Assembly (NCBI GenBank): GCA_030407315.1
Contig: JALQPE010002354.1
Coordinates: forward strand, 1-64,000
DNA length: 64,000 nt
DNA from: Asparagopsis taxiformis
Lineage: Eukaryota > Rhodophyta > Florideophyceae > Bonnemaisoniales > Bonnemaisoniaceae
Direction of reading: 5' to 3'
Under the pieces are notes generated by a model, which worked only from the letters and a program-made list of their open reading frames with translations, had not been told where the DNA came from and did not search any database. The translations under genes were made by a program, and so were the position numbers. Below are positions 1 through 9,812 of this stretch, one piece after another (positions within the stretch are counted from its first letter, which is position 1; every line of letters begins with the position of its first letter).

Positions 1-75
1 TACGGAACACTGTCTGCAGACAGTAAAAAACACTGTCTCACAGTACTGTCTGAGGCAGTGAATGGAGACAGTAAA
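1..75. repeat. ACTGTC/GACAGT palindrome cluster
   Basis: Several short inverted repeats built on ACTGTC and GACAGT follow each other, for example CTGTCTGCAGACAG. The same motif recurs in the tandem array just downstream and in a dense cluster at 14790-15075. I see no coding content here. Confidence 0.6.
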
Positions 76-217
76 AATTAATGATTTATTCAATAGTTGG
101 ATATGATGTAATTTACTGTACTGGGCAGTGTGGCGGATAGTGTTTTGTATTGGCCAAGGCAACATGGCCGGATAGTGAAATACGCTGCCTGGGACAATAG
201 ATGGAACCAACACGGTG

Positions 218-635
218 CACTGTCCTGGGCAGTACCTGGAGACAGTGATTTTCACTGTCCTGGGCAGTACCTGGAGACAGTGATTTTCACTGTCCTGGGC
301 AGTACCTGGAGACAGTGATTTTCACTGTCCTGGGCAATACCTGGAGACAGTGATTTTCACTGTCCTGGGCAGTACCTGGAGACAGTATTTTCATTGTCCC
401 TGGGCAGCACCTGTAGACAGTATTTCGTGCTGCCCTGGGCAGCACCTGTAGACAGTACTTTGTGCTGCCCTGGACAGCACCTGTAGACAGTATTTGTGCT
501 GCCCTGGGCAGCACCTGGAGACAGTATTTCGTGCTGCCCTGGGCAGCACCTGGAGACAGTATTTCGTGCTGCCCTGGGCAGCACCTGTAGACAGTACTTT
601 GTGCTGCCCTGGGCAGCACCTGGAGACAGTAAAAG
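218..635. repeat. 35-bp tandem array, each unit palindromic
   Basis: About twelve units of exactly 35 bp start at 218, 253, 288, 323, 358 and so on. The first five are of the type CACTGTCCTGGGCAGTACCT followed by GGAGACAGTGATTTT. From about 393 the units become GTGCTGCCCTGGGCAGCACC followed by TGTAGACAGTATTTC. In the second type GTGCTGCCC and GGGCAGCAC are a 9-bp inverted repeat around one base, and in the first type CACTGTC pairs with GACAGTG. Open frames through the array (for example 287-694 on the minus strand) are repeat artefacts. Confidence 0.9.
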
Positions 636-1330
636 TAGTGTCCTGATATAGTAAAATTCGGTGTCTGGGAGTGGTGGATGAGATGGAGCGTCACGCTGTC
701 GTGGGCATCTTTCTGGGGTAGAGGAAGGCAGTTCTAGCGCTATGAGGATGGGGCATGGACGGTATTCATATGGGAATGGACAGAATAGTACGGCTAGGAA
801 TTTTTATTTCGTAGTGACTATGAGCTAGCGAGAGGTATACGCGGTAGGATAGGTAGCAATCTAAGAGGGTGCGATATGGGAAGCTTCACTCTGGATTTGT
901 TTATTTGCGCAGGCTACATTGCGAATAAACAATCCCTATGTTAAAAATGCTACTACAACTAACACTATTCCGACGAGTAAAACTAAAACTACTAGAAAAG
1001 TCTACAAATCTATCAACTGATTGAGCTGCATGAATAAGCTAGGAAATGAAGAGAAGAAGAAAAATGATGTAGAGAAAGGAAACAAGTTAGTGACGTTGAA
1101 TTGGAGAGGGAAATTGATGGTGATTAGGAGACTAACGTACCTTAACAAATACCATTGCATCCCAAATTGAGATATGTACTCACAGGCAGAAAAGAAAAGT
1201 AGTGGAGAAGTGGTAAGAGAGAAAGATAAATGAAAGTAGAAGTGGAACACTCACCTACTGGAAACCTGAGAAAGAGAAAACAATAGAAAACTGGGTTAGT
1301 GGCGTGAGTTGTGGAAACGTACCATCATGG
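636..1330. other. AT-rich stretch without a recognisable gene
   Basis: Only short open frames lacking domain signatures are present. Nothing else is recognised. Confidence 0.5.
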
Positions 1331-1471
1331 TTCATATCCGTCGGAGACAAAGCAACAACTTTGGCCTTGGAAGCCGTATTGATGATCTAAAACTTACGCT
1401 TTGGAAGCAGTTTAGATGATCTATACGGCTTCCACGGCCAGGGTTGTTGCTTTGTTTCCGACGGATATGAA
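1331..1471. repeat. foldback hairpin with 61-bp arms
   Basis: The left arm 1331-1391 begins TTCATATCCGTCGG. It is complementary to the right arm 1411-1471 with about six mismatches in 61 positions and a 19-nt loop. This is the shape of a foldback or MITE relic, or of a precursor hairpin for small RNA. Neither function is shown. Confidence 0.8.
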
Positions 1472-2440
1472 GATGGAAACAGGGATTTCCAGAATCTGTT
1501 GTTTAAGTAGTACTCTACGGGCGGAAAAGACGTGTAGGAGAACAAAAGAGGGATAATTTTGAAACAGAGCGGTGCGATGGGAGGCCCAGTAAAAACGATG
1601 CCTAGGGTGCGAATTACGCTTTGAAGCACATGACCTGGCAGAACAGGCGCAAAATTATTGTATTCTACCGCCTTCTCTAGTCTATAATGACGTCATCACT
1701 ACAGAAATATAGGAAAAACACTAGCATATGGGGCCTACTGGAAAGGGGGAGGCGAGGAGTAGGAAAAATGGCGCACTTTCCTGGACGAGGAGTCCGCGCT
1801 TCCAGTGATGATTTGGACGGTATATATCGATGACGTCATTGCATGCTCTGAGCACACTTGGCAGGCAGTCAAAGCGGGCCACGTGGATGTGGGCGGCTAG
1901 GAAACAGCAGTGTGGGAGAAATTTTATGATTTTCATGTTGCAAGCGAACAGTGAATCTGCAGTTTAATAAATAAATGTATGCTAATTTAAGATATCACAC
2001 CGAGTACGATTAAACGAGAGATCGTGTTTTCACCTCGTGAATAGGACCTAGAATATGGTAGAGTATACAATTAGGAACTACGTGTATGAGAAAATCAGAT
2101 TCAGTATTAGCGCTTAGAGCATCACCGCCTAATAAACGGAAATGGATACGTCTTTGACAGGTTTGTCTTGAGTAAATGCGATACAAGATAGCAAAACCAT
2201 TTTGAGTAGGTCCAGCGCGGATAAAATAGCAATAATTCAGCAGAAAGTAATAAACATAGGACAAATAATTGTGGTGAACCAGTTCATCTGATCGAATGAA
2301 ACCCTGGAAAGGTTTTATTAGGGTTGAAAGTAGTGGCAGAGAAGTAGTGGAGAAGATTAATTCTCCCTCAGCTAGCGAGACAATCATCACTACTGCTCAG
2401 TACAGTTAGCCTGAAATGCAAGTTGATCCTCGCAAAGTGA
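1472..2440. other. intergenic stretch without a recognised gene
   Basis: Short frames on the minus strand (1721-1936 and 2010-2390) have no recognisable composition or motif. No structured repeat was seen. Confidence 0.4.
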
Positions 2441-3680
2441 ATGTCAGAAGTCGTTCACAAGTGGTTGAAGAAGTCTGCAAAGATGAAGCAATACGTTCGA
2501 ACGGATTTGGTAGCAGAAAACTCAAAAGAGGTCGGGGATGCTGATCATCGCATTGAAGAGCGCAATTTATTCGTCCTTAATGACTTTCATGACGACTTGA
2601 TAGACAGAAGAAGTCTGAGAACCAAGAACGGGATGTTTACAAACAGTTTTTATGACAAACTGGAATATGCTACGGGGACAAAGGCAATTCATCTTACTAT
2701 GGCCGAAGAGGAAAGAGAACGAAGTCGTATGACCCCCAGAGAAATAGAACAAGCACTTGTTGTTGGTGCAAAAAGGAAAAGAGTAAGAATCTACTGTCGC
2801 AGAAGTAGAACAGGGCAATACTTCTACAGAAAAGGAAGAAGTGAAAACTCCTTATTTTCCTCAAGCAGAAGAGAGACTACCTGCATAAGCCCAAGTAGAA
2901 CAGGAAGTTTCTGCTCTTGTGGAGCAAGAACAGGAAATCACTCCAATTGTCGTGGCTGAAGAGTTGATCCTGCTGTTGCCAAAGCGGTAGAAGAGGCACC
3001 TCTCAGCAACTCAAAAGAAGCAGCAGACTGTCTTGCTGCAGCAGAAGTCGGAGAACAGAAAGGTCCAGCTAAACGTCTTGCTGTGCTCCAAAAAGAACAG
3101 GAACGTCTTTCTGCTTTGAGGACAGAGCGAGACCGTCGTGATAGGGATAACTCTCTGGGAAGGATTGTCAGAGAAGATCGTACTCAGGGAAGGAAACATA
3201 GAAGCGATACGCAAAGCGTGGAAATCAACTTGGACAATAGTACTCGCATGGACATAGAAAGGGCTGGAAAAGGAGACCATGTTGAAGTTGTGCAGACCGC
3301 TCTGTGATACTGAAACTTCGAATCAGGACGCCAGATATTAACAGCACTAGCCCGGAAAAGGAAGGAAATGAAGATGCTGAAGTTGACGAGGATAAATCGA
3401 GGAGAAGCAGGGGTTCTGGTTGAAGCGATGAAAACAAGTCCAGGCTGGATAAGAAGCGAAGAAGATAACCCAAGATTCTCTGAACCGGGTACGCCTGATA
3501 AAAACAATGAGACTGAGCCTCCCCGGGAAAAGAATAGGAGATTCAATGCAGGGAAATGAACGACTGGAAAAGGAGCACTACTTTTCATTGATGAGCGAGA
3601 AAACTCCCTTTCAGACGGCAAATTTGCTGAAAAACTATTTGGGAAGTTGCCTTTATGCATTCCTTCTAGTTCGAGAGTGA
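2441..3680 (+). pseudogene. decayed gene for a charged Glu/Lys-rich protein
   Basis: An ATG frame at 2441 runs 172 codons to 2959. From about 2795 the sensible reading moves to another frame, which gives a Glu-rich segment (VAEVEQGNTSTEKEEVK) and hits TAA at 2885-2887. Further charged segments continue in switched frames: a Glu/Ala part from about 2962, KEQERLSALRTERDRRDRD near 3090, EGNEDAEVDEDKSRRSRG near 3365, and a last frame ending at TGA 3678-3680. The pattern of one charged, partly coiled-coil-like reading that jumps frame at least four times is that of an old pseudogene. The family is not recognised, and the exact number of lesions is uncertain. Confidence 0.45.
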
Positions 3681-3889
3681 AGTATTGTATCGCAGGAGAT
3701 ATACAATACTGAGTTCCTTATGAGCAATAGAGGAAACGATGGCGGGCGGTACTGGAATAGAACAAGAAGGCGATGAGCGTAATGACGCAGCCGTCTTCGT
3801 CTGCAACATTGAGAGAATGAGGAAGTCTTACAGAGGGGGCAGTTTCGGCGGAGCGCTAACAGAAAAGTCATGGTAACGATCGTAGCGAT

Positions 3890-4098
3890 GACTTTGCTGT
3901 GAGGCAACAAATCATTACAACAGTCACGATTTTCTTACCCCGTAAAAAAATTCTTGGTGATTTTTACCCGGTAAAAATTCTGCCACCACTGCAAGGAAAC
4001 AAATCATTACAGCAGCCACGATTTTTACCCGTTAAAAAATTCTTGGTGATTTTTTTACCCGGTAAAAATTCTTCAGTCACTGTAATGGCAACGGTTCC
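3890..4098. repeat. two tandem units with TTTTTACCCGGTAAAAA palindromes
   Basis: Two direct repeats of about 100 bp each carry one or two copies of the 17-bp palindrome TTTTTACCCGGTAAAAA or a variant. They are followed by a stretch leading into the 37-bp TTACAGCAAAG palindromes. The same palindrome recurs inside the larger duplicated blocks at about 4175 and 5088. Confidence 0.7.
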
Positions 4099-4990
4099 TT
4101 ACAGCAAAGCCATCGTTACGATGACTTTGCTGTAAGGAAACGTTTCATTACAGCAGCCACAATATTTTACCCGGTAAAAAATTCTTCGGCCACTGTAATG
4201 GAGACCTTTCCTTACAGCAAAGTCATCGTAACGATGACTTTGCTGTAAGCATCTCTTGTAAACGGCTTCTGCTGTAAGCGGTAGGGAGTTTAGTCCCTCT
4301 CCCAGCTTGGGAAGGATAGGAAGGGAAGTGTGAAATCCGGAACATCACGAGCGGTTAGTTTGGACGGGTGTTGACGGCTCTGGGGAGCACTCCGCGTTAC
4401 GCTCAACCGGGTCTGAGCTGGCTGCAATACATGGTATCGCAGCAAGAGTGCACAAAATTTGTGCCACCATTTCTCACGGCAGAGACTCGGACGGCCGAAA
4501 TCCGACTTCGCTGAAAAGAGCTAGAACAGGTCTGGAGTACATCCAAGACCGCTGGAAAGGTACTATCAGAAATTTTACTGAGCATGCGGGGGGCTTTCCT
4601 CACCGAAATCGAGCATAGCGGTTCTGCGACCAAAGCTTACTCATGAAGGAGGTAGGGTGCTGGGTACCACACCAACCATACCTAATTACATATGCAGTGT
4701 ACTCCAGCGACCTACTTAGTATGCTACTTCCTCACTGTACAATGATTTTCAGGAAGTAGGATACGCTCTGGGCCTCAGGCCTGCTAGGCTAGCACGGGAG
4801 AGGAAGAAGGAAGGGTAGGCATGCAGAAGTATAGAGGCAGTAGTATGTGAAGACTATGGCAGTGGTAGAGAAGTATTTCATGCACCAAAGGGGCAGGCAG
4901 AGTGACACTAGAGACGTGGTGCGCAGGGCGAAGGGAGGTGGAGATGATGGAGGACAACAGACATGAGAGCGAGGGTTGAGACCAACGGCT
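4099..4990. repeat. about 890-bp repeat, copy 1
   Basis: This block starts with a 37-bp palindrome at 4099-4135 (arms of 17 bp around TTA; one arm has a single change) and has a second at 4212-4248. The order of landmarks is repeated in copy 2: palindrome, TTTACCCGGTAAA, palindrome, a segment near TTCTCAC..CAGAGA..CGGCCGAAAT, and a tail near ATGAGAG. The copies lie about 920 bp apart and are clearly diverged. No protein-coding frame is shared between them, so this is probably a noncoding element. Confidence 0.7.
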
Positions 4991-5018
4991 TACAGATGGA
5001 GCAGTTTACTAGGGATGC

Positions 5019-5895
5019 TTACAGCAAAGTCATCGTTACGATGACTTTGCTGTAAGGAAAGGTTTCATTACAGTAGCCATGATTTCTTTACCCGGTAAAA
5101 AAATTCTTCGGCCACTGTAATGAAAACGTTTTCTTACAGCAAAGTCATCGTAACGATGACTTTGCTGTAAGCATCCCTGGTAAACTGCCTCAGCTGTAAG
5201 CGGCTGGGAGCCTGGTCCCTCCCTCACCTTGGGAAGGGTGAGATAGGAATTGTGAAGTCGGAACATTGTGGAAGGATGGTTTTGACGGCTTCGGGCGGCT
5301 TTGAAGAGCAATCTGTGTCTTGCTCACCCGGTCTAAACTACCTAAAAAGTTCAGTATTGCGAGAGGAGCACGAAAAATTACAACCACCATTTTCTCACAA
5401 CAGAGATCCTGGCGGCCGAAATTCAAACTCGTTAAAATGGACTAGAGTTGGTGTGAACACCTCCAGGACCTCTGGAAAGGTACTACCTGCACATTTTCCG
5501 AGGCTACAAGAGGCTGTTCTCTCCAATATCAAGCATAGATTATCGGTGCGCAAAATCTACTCCTGGTGCTGTGTAGCACATTGACTATACAAAACCGTCC
5601 GTTTCCCATTATAATAAACTATACTCTCAAGTAGGTAGGAATCTAGATATTCACTTCACATCGATGGTTATGAAGTAGGTTAGCCTAGGATTGAAGAACA
5701 GAAGGTAAAGGATAGGATGGTAGGCACGGGGTAAAATAAAGGCGGTGGTATGAGTAGAATATGGAAGTGGTAGACAGGAATTTAATGCACAGGAGGGGCG
5801 TGTGAAGTGACACCAGAGGCGCAGTGCATCACAGGAAGGGAGACTTGAATGATGAAGGACTAGAGACATGAGAGATAGGTTGTTGAGGCAAGCTT
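5019..5895. repeat. about 890-bp repeat, copy 2
   Basis: This is the second copy of the block at 4099-4990, in the same orientation. It has 37-bp palindromes at 5019-5055 and 5134-5170. Both copies continue to a similar right end near a GACATGAGAG motif, which defines the repeat length of about 880-890 bp. Confidence 0.7.
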
Positions 5896-6059
5896 CTAGC
5901 TCTAATATATAACTACATTGCTCCTCTATATGCTACGCAATCCATTCGAGCAGTCCTAGTTAAAAATGGACTATATGAATGTTTCATTTCAATATCAGCA
6001 TTGTGCAGTTGAGCCTCTTCAAGGTCCGAAAACTTGTCCAGAGTACGCTTCCAGGCCAC

Positions 6060-6610
6060 TTGAAGGCATCCAGAACACTTGCACTTCGTTCCTACAAAGT
6101 TCAATTTTGGCTATCACATCTCCAGTTGTGAGAATCTGGTGACCAAAAATCGATACATTCTTTCATCCCTACCTCGCAAGCCAGAAGCTTTGAGAGCAAT
6201 TAGAGCAAGTTTCAGTGCTCCTCAGAGCCACTCTATCCCTTCTAGACCACTTCCACGTCGTTCCGAAAAAGTTCAATTTTGGCCATCACATCTCCAGTTG
6301 TGGGAATCTGGTTGCCAAAAATCGATGCATTCTGTCAGCCCTAGCGCGCAAACCGGAAGCTTTACAAACGCATAGAACACTTTTCCGTACTCCCTAGAGC
6401 CACTCCAAACCTTGCAGACCACTTGCACATCATTCGGACAAAATTCAATTTTGACCATCACATCTCCAGTTGTGCGAATCTGGTGACCAAAAATCGATAA
6501 ATGCTACCAGCCCATCCACGCAAGCCAGAAGCTTTGAGTGCAATTAAAACTCGTTTTAGTGCTCTCTAGAACCACCCCAACCCTTTCAGACCACTTTGCA
6601 GCCTTTTTCG
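6060..6610. repeat. 172-bp tandem repeat, about three copies
   Basis: The core GTTCAATTTTGG..ATCACATCTCCAGTTGTG..AATCTGGT..CCAAAAATCGAT recurs with the CAATTTT anchor at 6102, 6274 and 6446, an exact spacing of 172 bp. A weaker partial unit may precede it from about 5935. Short open frames across it are shadows of the repeat. Confidence 0.85.
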
Positions 6611-6700
6611 CGGGGTCCGAAATCGTCTCCTTCTTCTTCCCGAGTGAGAAACATCAGTCCCTCTCAGATGCTTACAGAGAAGTTGGTTTACCATGGTTTC

Positions 6701-6933
6701 TTACAGCAAAGTCATCGTTACGATGACTTTGCTGTAATGTTTTGTTTTCTTACAGCAAAGTCATCGTTACGATGACTTTGCTGTAATGTTTTGTTTTCTT
6801 ACAGCAAAGTCATCTTAACGATGACTTTGCTGTAATGTTTTGTTTCCTTACAGCAAAGTCATCGTTACGATGACTTTGCTGTAATGTTTTGTTTTCTTAC
6901 AGCAAAGTCATCGTTAAGATGACTTTGCTGTAA
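6701..6933. repeat. array of five 37-bp palindromes, 49-bp period
   Basis: Five copies start at 6701, 6750, 6799, 6848 and 6897. Each has 16-17-bp arms (TTACAGCAAAGTCATCG and its complement) around a 3-5-base centre. They are separated by an almost constant 12-bp linker TGTTTTGTTTTC. Single copies of the same palindrome occur at 4099, 4212, 5019 and 5134. Transcribed on either strand, the array would form five identical stem-loops. Confidence 0.95.
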
Positions 6934-6959
6934 GCAGCCGGGTAAACTGCCTTTGCTGT

Positions 6960-7145
6960 AAGAAAACCGAATAGCAGTTCCGACAGCTTGTCCAGAGAAA
7001 GCAAATCCGCCTTAACGATGACTTTGCTGTAAGAAAACAGAGTACTTACAGTTCAGACAGCTTGTCCTGAAAAAGAAAATCCGCCTTAACGATGACTTTG
7101 CTGTAAGAAAACAGAGTAATTACAGTTCCGACAGCTTGTCCTGAA
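6960..7145. repeat. 74-bp tandem repeat containing half-palindromes
   Basis: GACAGCTTGTCC recurs at 6983 and 7057 and again near 7131. Between copies lies CTTAACGATGACTTTGCTGTAAG, the right half of the 37-bp palindrome. The unit therefore looks like a derivative of the palindrome array that lost its left arms. Confidence 0.75.
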
Positions 7146-8001
7146 AACCCATCCTCCTACACAAGTTTATTGTCTGTTACCTACCCTAGAGCTCTATTGA
7201 CGTTCCCAGTCCCAGCTGTTGTACCACTTGAACACTCGTGTAATATTTTCGTATGGTGGAACACATTAGAATCATCATTGAAGGACAGCATCGATTCCTT
7301 TTATTGTTGCTGATAAATCTGCACCGAGGGTTCAAACGCCGCAGTACCATAGTTGACCATAAAGCTGTTGTGAACAGTTTCATACAAATACCTCTTCTCA
7401 AATGCGCGCAGTGCGGACATGAACTCCAATCTCAATATGTTGTTATCACTCGACGTGGCGACCAGCAATCCTTCTTCGTGTTTTGCGAATCTTCAACCGC
7501 ATTCTTCGTGATGTACGGTGTAATAATATTTACATAAGCCCTGGCACCTGGTAACAACATCGCCTTTAGAAGCAGATCCAGAATACAACATCGATTAGTT
7601 TCGCAATGCCACAATCCATCCAGACGATCCTCATCGGCGAGCAACAAGGATATTTCCATACACCCTATCGACACAACGACAACCGCTACTACTTGGTAGG
7701 CAGATAGTTTGCGATGAATTCCATTAGGCGTATTCGGAGTCAGAGTCCAGCACTCCCAAACATCAGCCACTGCAAGAAACGCCCTTTCATCGCTAGCTCT
7801 CAAACATTTTGCAAATAATTGCGAACAGCCGGACACAACGACGTTGCATGTCGCATCAATTCGTCGGCATTTGCATTTCACAGGGCGTACACAACCTCTG
7901 CAGTCGCATGATGAACGGCATCCAGGTCTGGCGTGTCCCACGCGGCATAGAAAGCAGAGTTGAGTTACGTGCAAATCATGTGCAACAGGTGATGGAAATT
8001 T

Positions 8002-8043
8002 TGCTAATAACCGATGACGTCGCGACGTCATCGGTTATTAGCA
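8002..8043. repeat. perfect 42-bp loopless palindrome
   Basis: The 21-base half TGCTAATAACCGATGACGTC+G is followed immediately by its exact complement. The centre is GACGTCGCGACGTC. It contains a TGACGTC element on each strand, which resembles CRE/ATF bZIP half-sites. Any function is unknown. Confidence 0.9.
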
Positions 8044-9261
8044 TTAGTGCGCGCACAGTGCGGCATGTTCTGCAATTTGCGGAATACCAATCACGGCGAT
8101 CATCGCCGCTCATGATGAGTGTCGGCAAAATGGCTGAGTCGCTTGAATAGGCCTGCTAGGCTTGCAAACAAGAGTAAGCGGTACGAGCAATACGCAAGGC
8201 CGCATGGTCGAGATGGGCGGGAATATTGGCCTGCAACCTGGCCAGCATGGAGAGAGGCGTCTGCAAAACAACGTGTGCATTTCGGGTACCAAAGCGGTGC
8301 AAAAGCTGCGTCTAGGCTCGTTGAAACTCGAGCATGACAGCCCACATTACATATATGTGCGCATATATGCACATATGGTCCACCTGCGAAGATCTTTGAC
8401 GCACATTTTTCTTACGCGGAGCGCAGCAACGTGGAATATGCGATGGGGCTTGGAAGACATGGGAATTGGTCACGGTCGTGTCGTCGCGATCCAGTTTATT
8501 CTTCGAAGTAAGGTGCAACAGAGTGGGTAGGTCGACAAGCTTGTCCACGTGAACAGCACGAGCACTCCAGGAAGGGCGGTTTGGCTGGGATGCTGAGTTG
8601 GGTATTGTTGCAGTGGTTGTAATAGGGGGTCAGTTTCGGAGAGAGAGATTTCATCTGCCGGTGTCAAAAAGGTCGTCAATAGAAATTTGTGGGCCGGCAT
8701 CTGACGAGAAGGACAGGTATTTGTTAGGTGGGTGTCACGTCGAGGGAATTGCGAGAAATACATTTTCCCCTTGGACGACGCTTTCTGCCCGCAGAACGTG
8801 TTCTTCATCTAATGAAAGTTACTTGAAAGCCAGATTCCGGATGGTCTATCACGGCGGGATCCTGTTCGTCTAGAATCCTGCCACTTGAGGCGTCCCTTCT
8901 TCAACCATCACTTCGTGGAAGTTCTGAACTTGCGCGTTCGCGGTCGGTGTGGGTGAGATGGACGGCACGTTCGCGGTCGGTACCACGTAGCCATGCGCGG
9001 AGACGGGTGTGAAGCTTACGGAAGGCCGCTCGATAGTGAATGTCATGGGTGGAGGTGGTGGGTGCGACCGAGCTCCGTGACTAGGGAGGCCCAAGCTGTG
9101 CAGTCGAAGCGATCGGGGCTGTGCAGTCGAAGCGATCGGGATGTGTAGGAAAAGGGTGAGAATATGGAGGGCAAAGCAGACTGGTCGGGGTCGAGGAGAA
9201 AGGCAACAAGTGGTTTGCGGCTGTCAGCGAGCAGACAAGGCCAGTCGGGGCAGCATAGCGA

Positions 9262-9304
9262 AAGATAAACATACGTTTATCTTAAAAAATGAACGTTCAT
9301 TTTT
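9262..9304. repeat. two adjacent palindromes
   Basis: AAGATAAAC (9262-9270) pairs with GTTTATCTT (9275-9283). Immediately after it lies a perfect 20-bp palindrome AAAAATGAACGTTCATTTTT at 9285-9304. Confidence 0.8.
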
Positions 9305-9779
9305 GCCAAATCATTGCATATGGTGCCACGTGTTACACATAGCATTTTGTATATTTACAAGTCTTGTTCACTATAAAGCGTACCTTGCAATTTGTTGGAA
9401 CGTCGATGCATGCCCCGACGTTGCCAAAGTATGCATACTCTTGAACATCTCCCACCATGGCTGGTATCGTGCACAATACCCACAAGATGATTTACCGACC
9501 TTCCTTACCCTCGCATTCATCTACCTATGGATGCCGTTTCTGGACATGGCTACTACGCGATTATGAGCGATTGGTAGAGACAATGAGAAATATACAACGA
9601 AAACTGTCCACGCAATGGAGCGCAGTCTCTAGCCCATTTCCTCTTACTCTCGCCCCTCTTCAACAACTTTTCCACTCCTTGATCACTCCCAATCTCAACA
9701 GGCGCTCAGATTGATCGCGTCGCTGAGGCGTAGAAACGCCTCCATTATCCGACCATTCTGGCGTTGAAAGAGGTGTTTA

Positions 9780-9803
9780 CAATGCGCATTGACGCGCGTC
9801 AAT
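9780..9803. repeat. two overlapping perfect palindromes
   Basis: CAATGCGCATTG (9780-9791) and ATTGACGCGCGTCAAT (9788-9803) overlap by four bases. They lie directly upstream of the Sel1-repeat gene's first ATG at 9813. Confidence 0.8.
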
Positions 9804-9812
9804 TTACCAAAA

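Larger units (their letters stand above)
7146..9779. other. region without a confidently recognised gene
   Basis: The longest frame is on the minus strand at 7432-8031 (199 codons, Cys-rich near its start). It begins inside a palindrome and matches nothing I know. A 23-24-bp direct duplication (GCTGTGCAGTCGAAGCGATC) lies at about 9094-9141. Two structured palindrome sites are listed separately. Confidence 0.4.

Noticed and set aside
218..635. CRISPR-like regular repeats
   Set aside because: Units are contiguous 35-bp tandem copies with no unique spacers, in eukaryotic DNA.
3184..3660. 158-codon antisense frame over the charged relic
   Set aside because: It is the complement of a Glu/Lys-rich coding stretch, which produces Ser/Leu/Phe-rich open shadows.
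6701..6933. CRISPR-like array of 37-bp palindromes
   Set aside because: The 12-bp linkers are practically identical, so they are not spacers; no cas genes are present.
7432..8031. 199-codon minus-strand frame, Cys-rich
   Set aside because: It starts inside the 42-bp palindrome and no motif or family is recognisable; composition gives no support.
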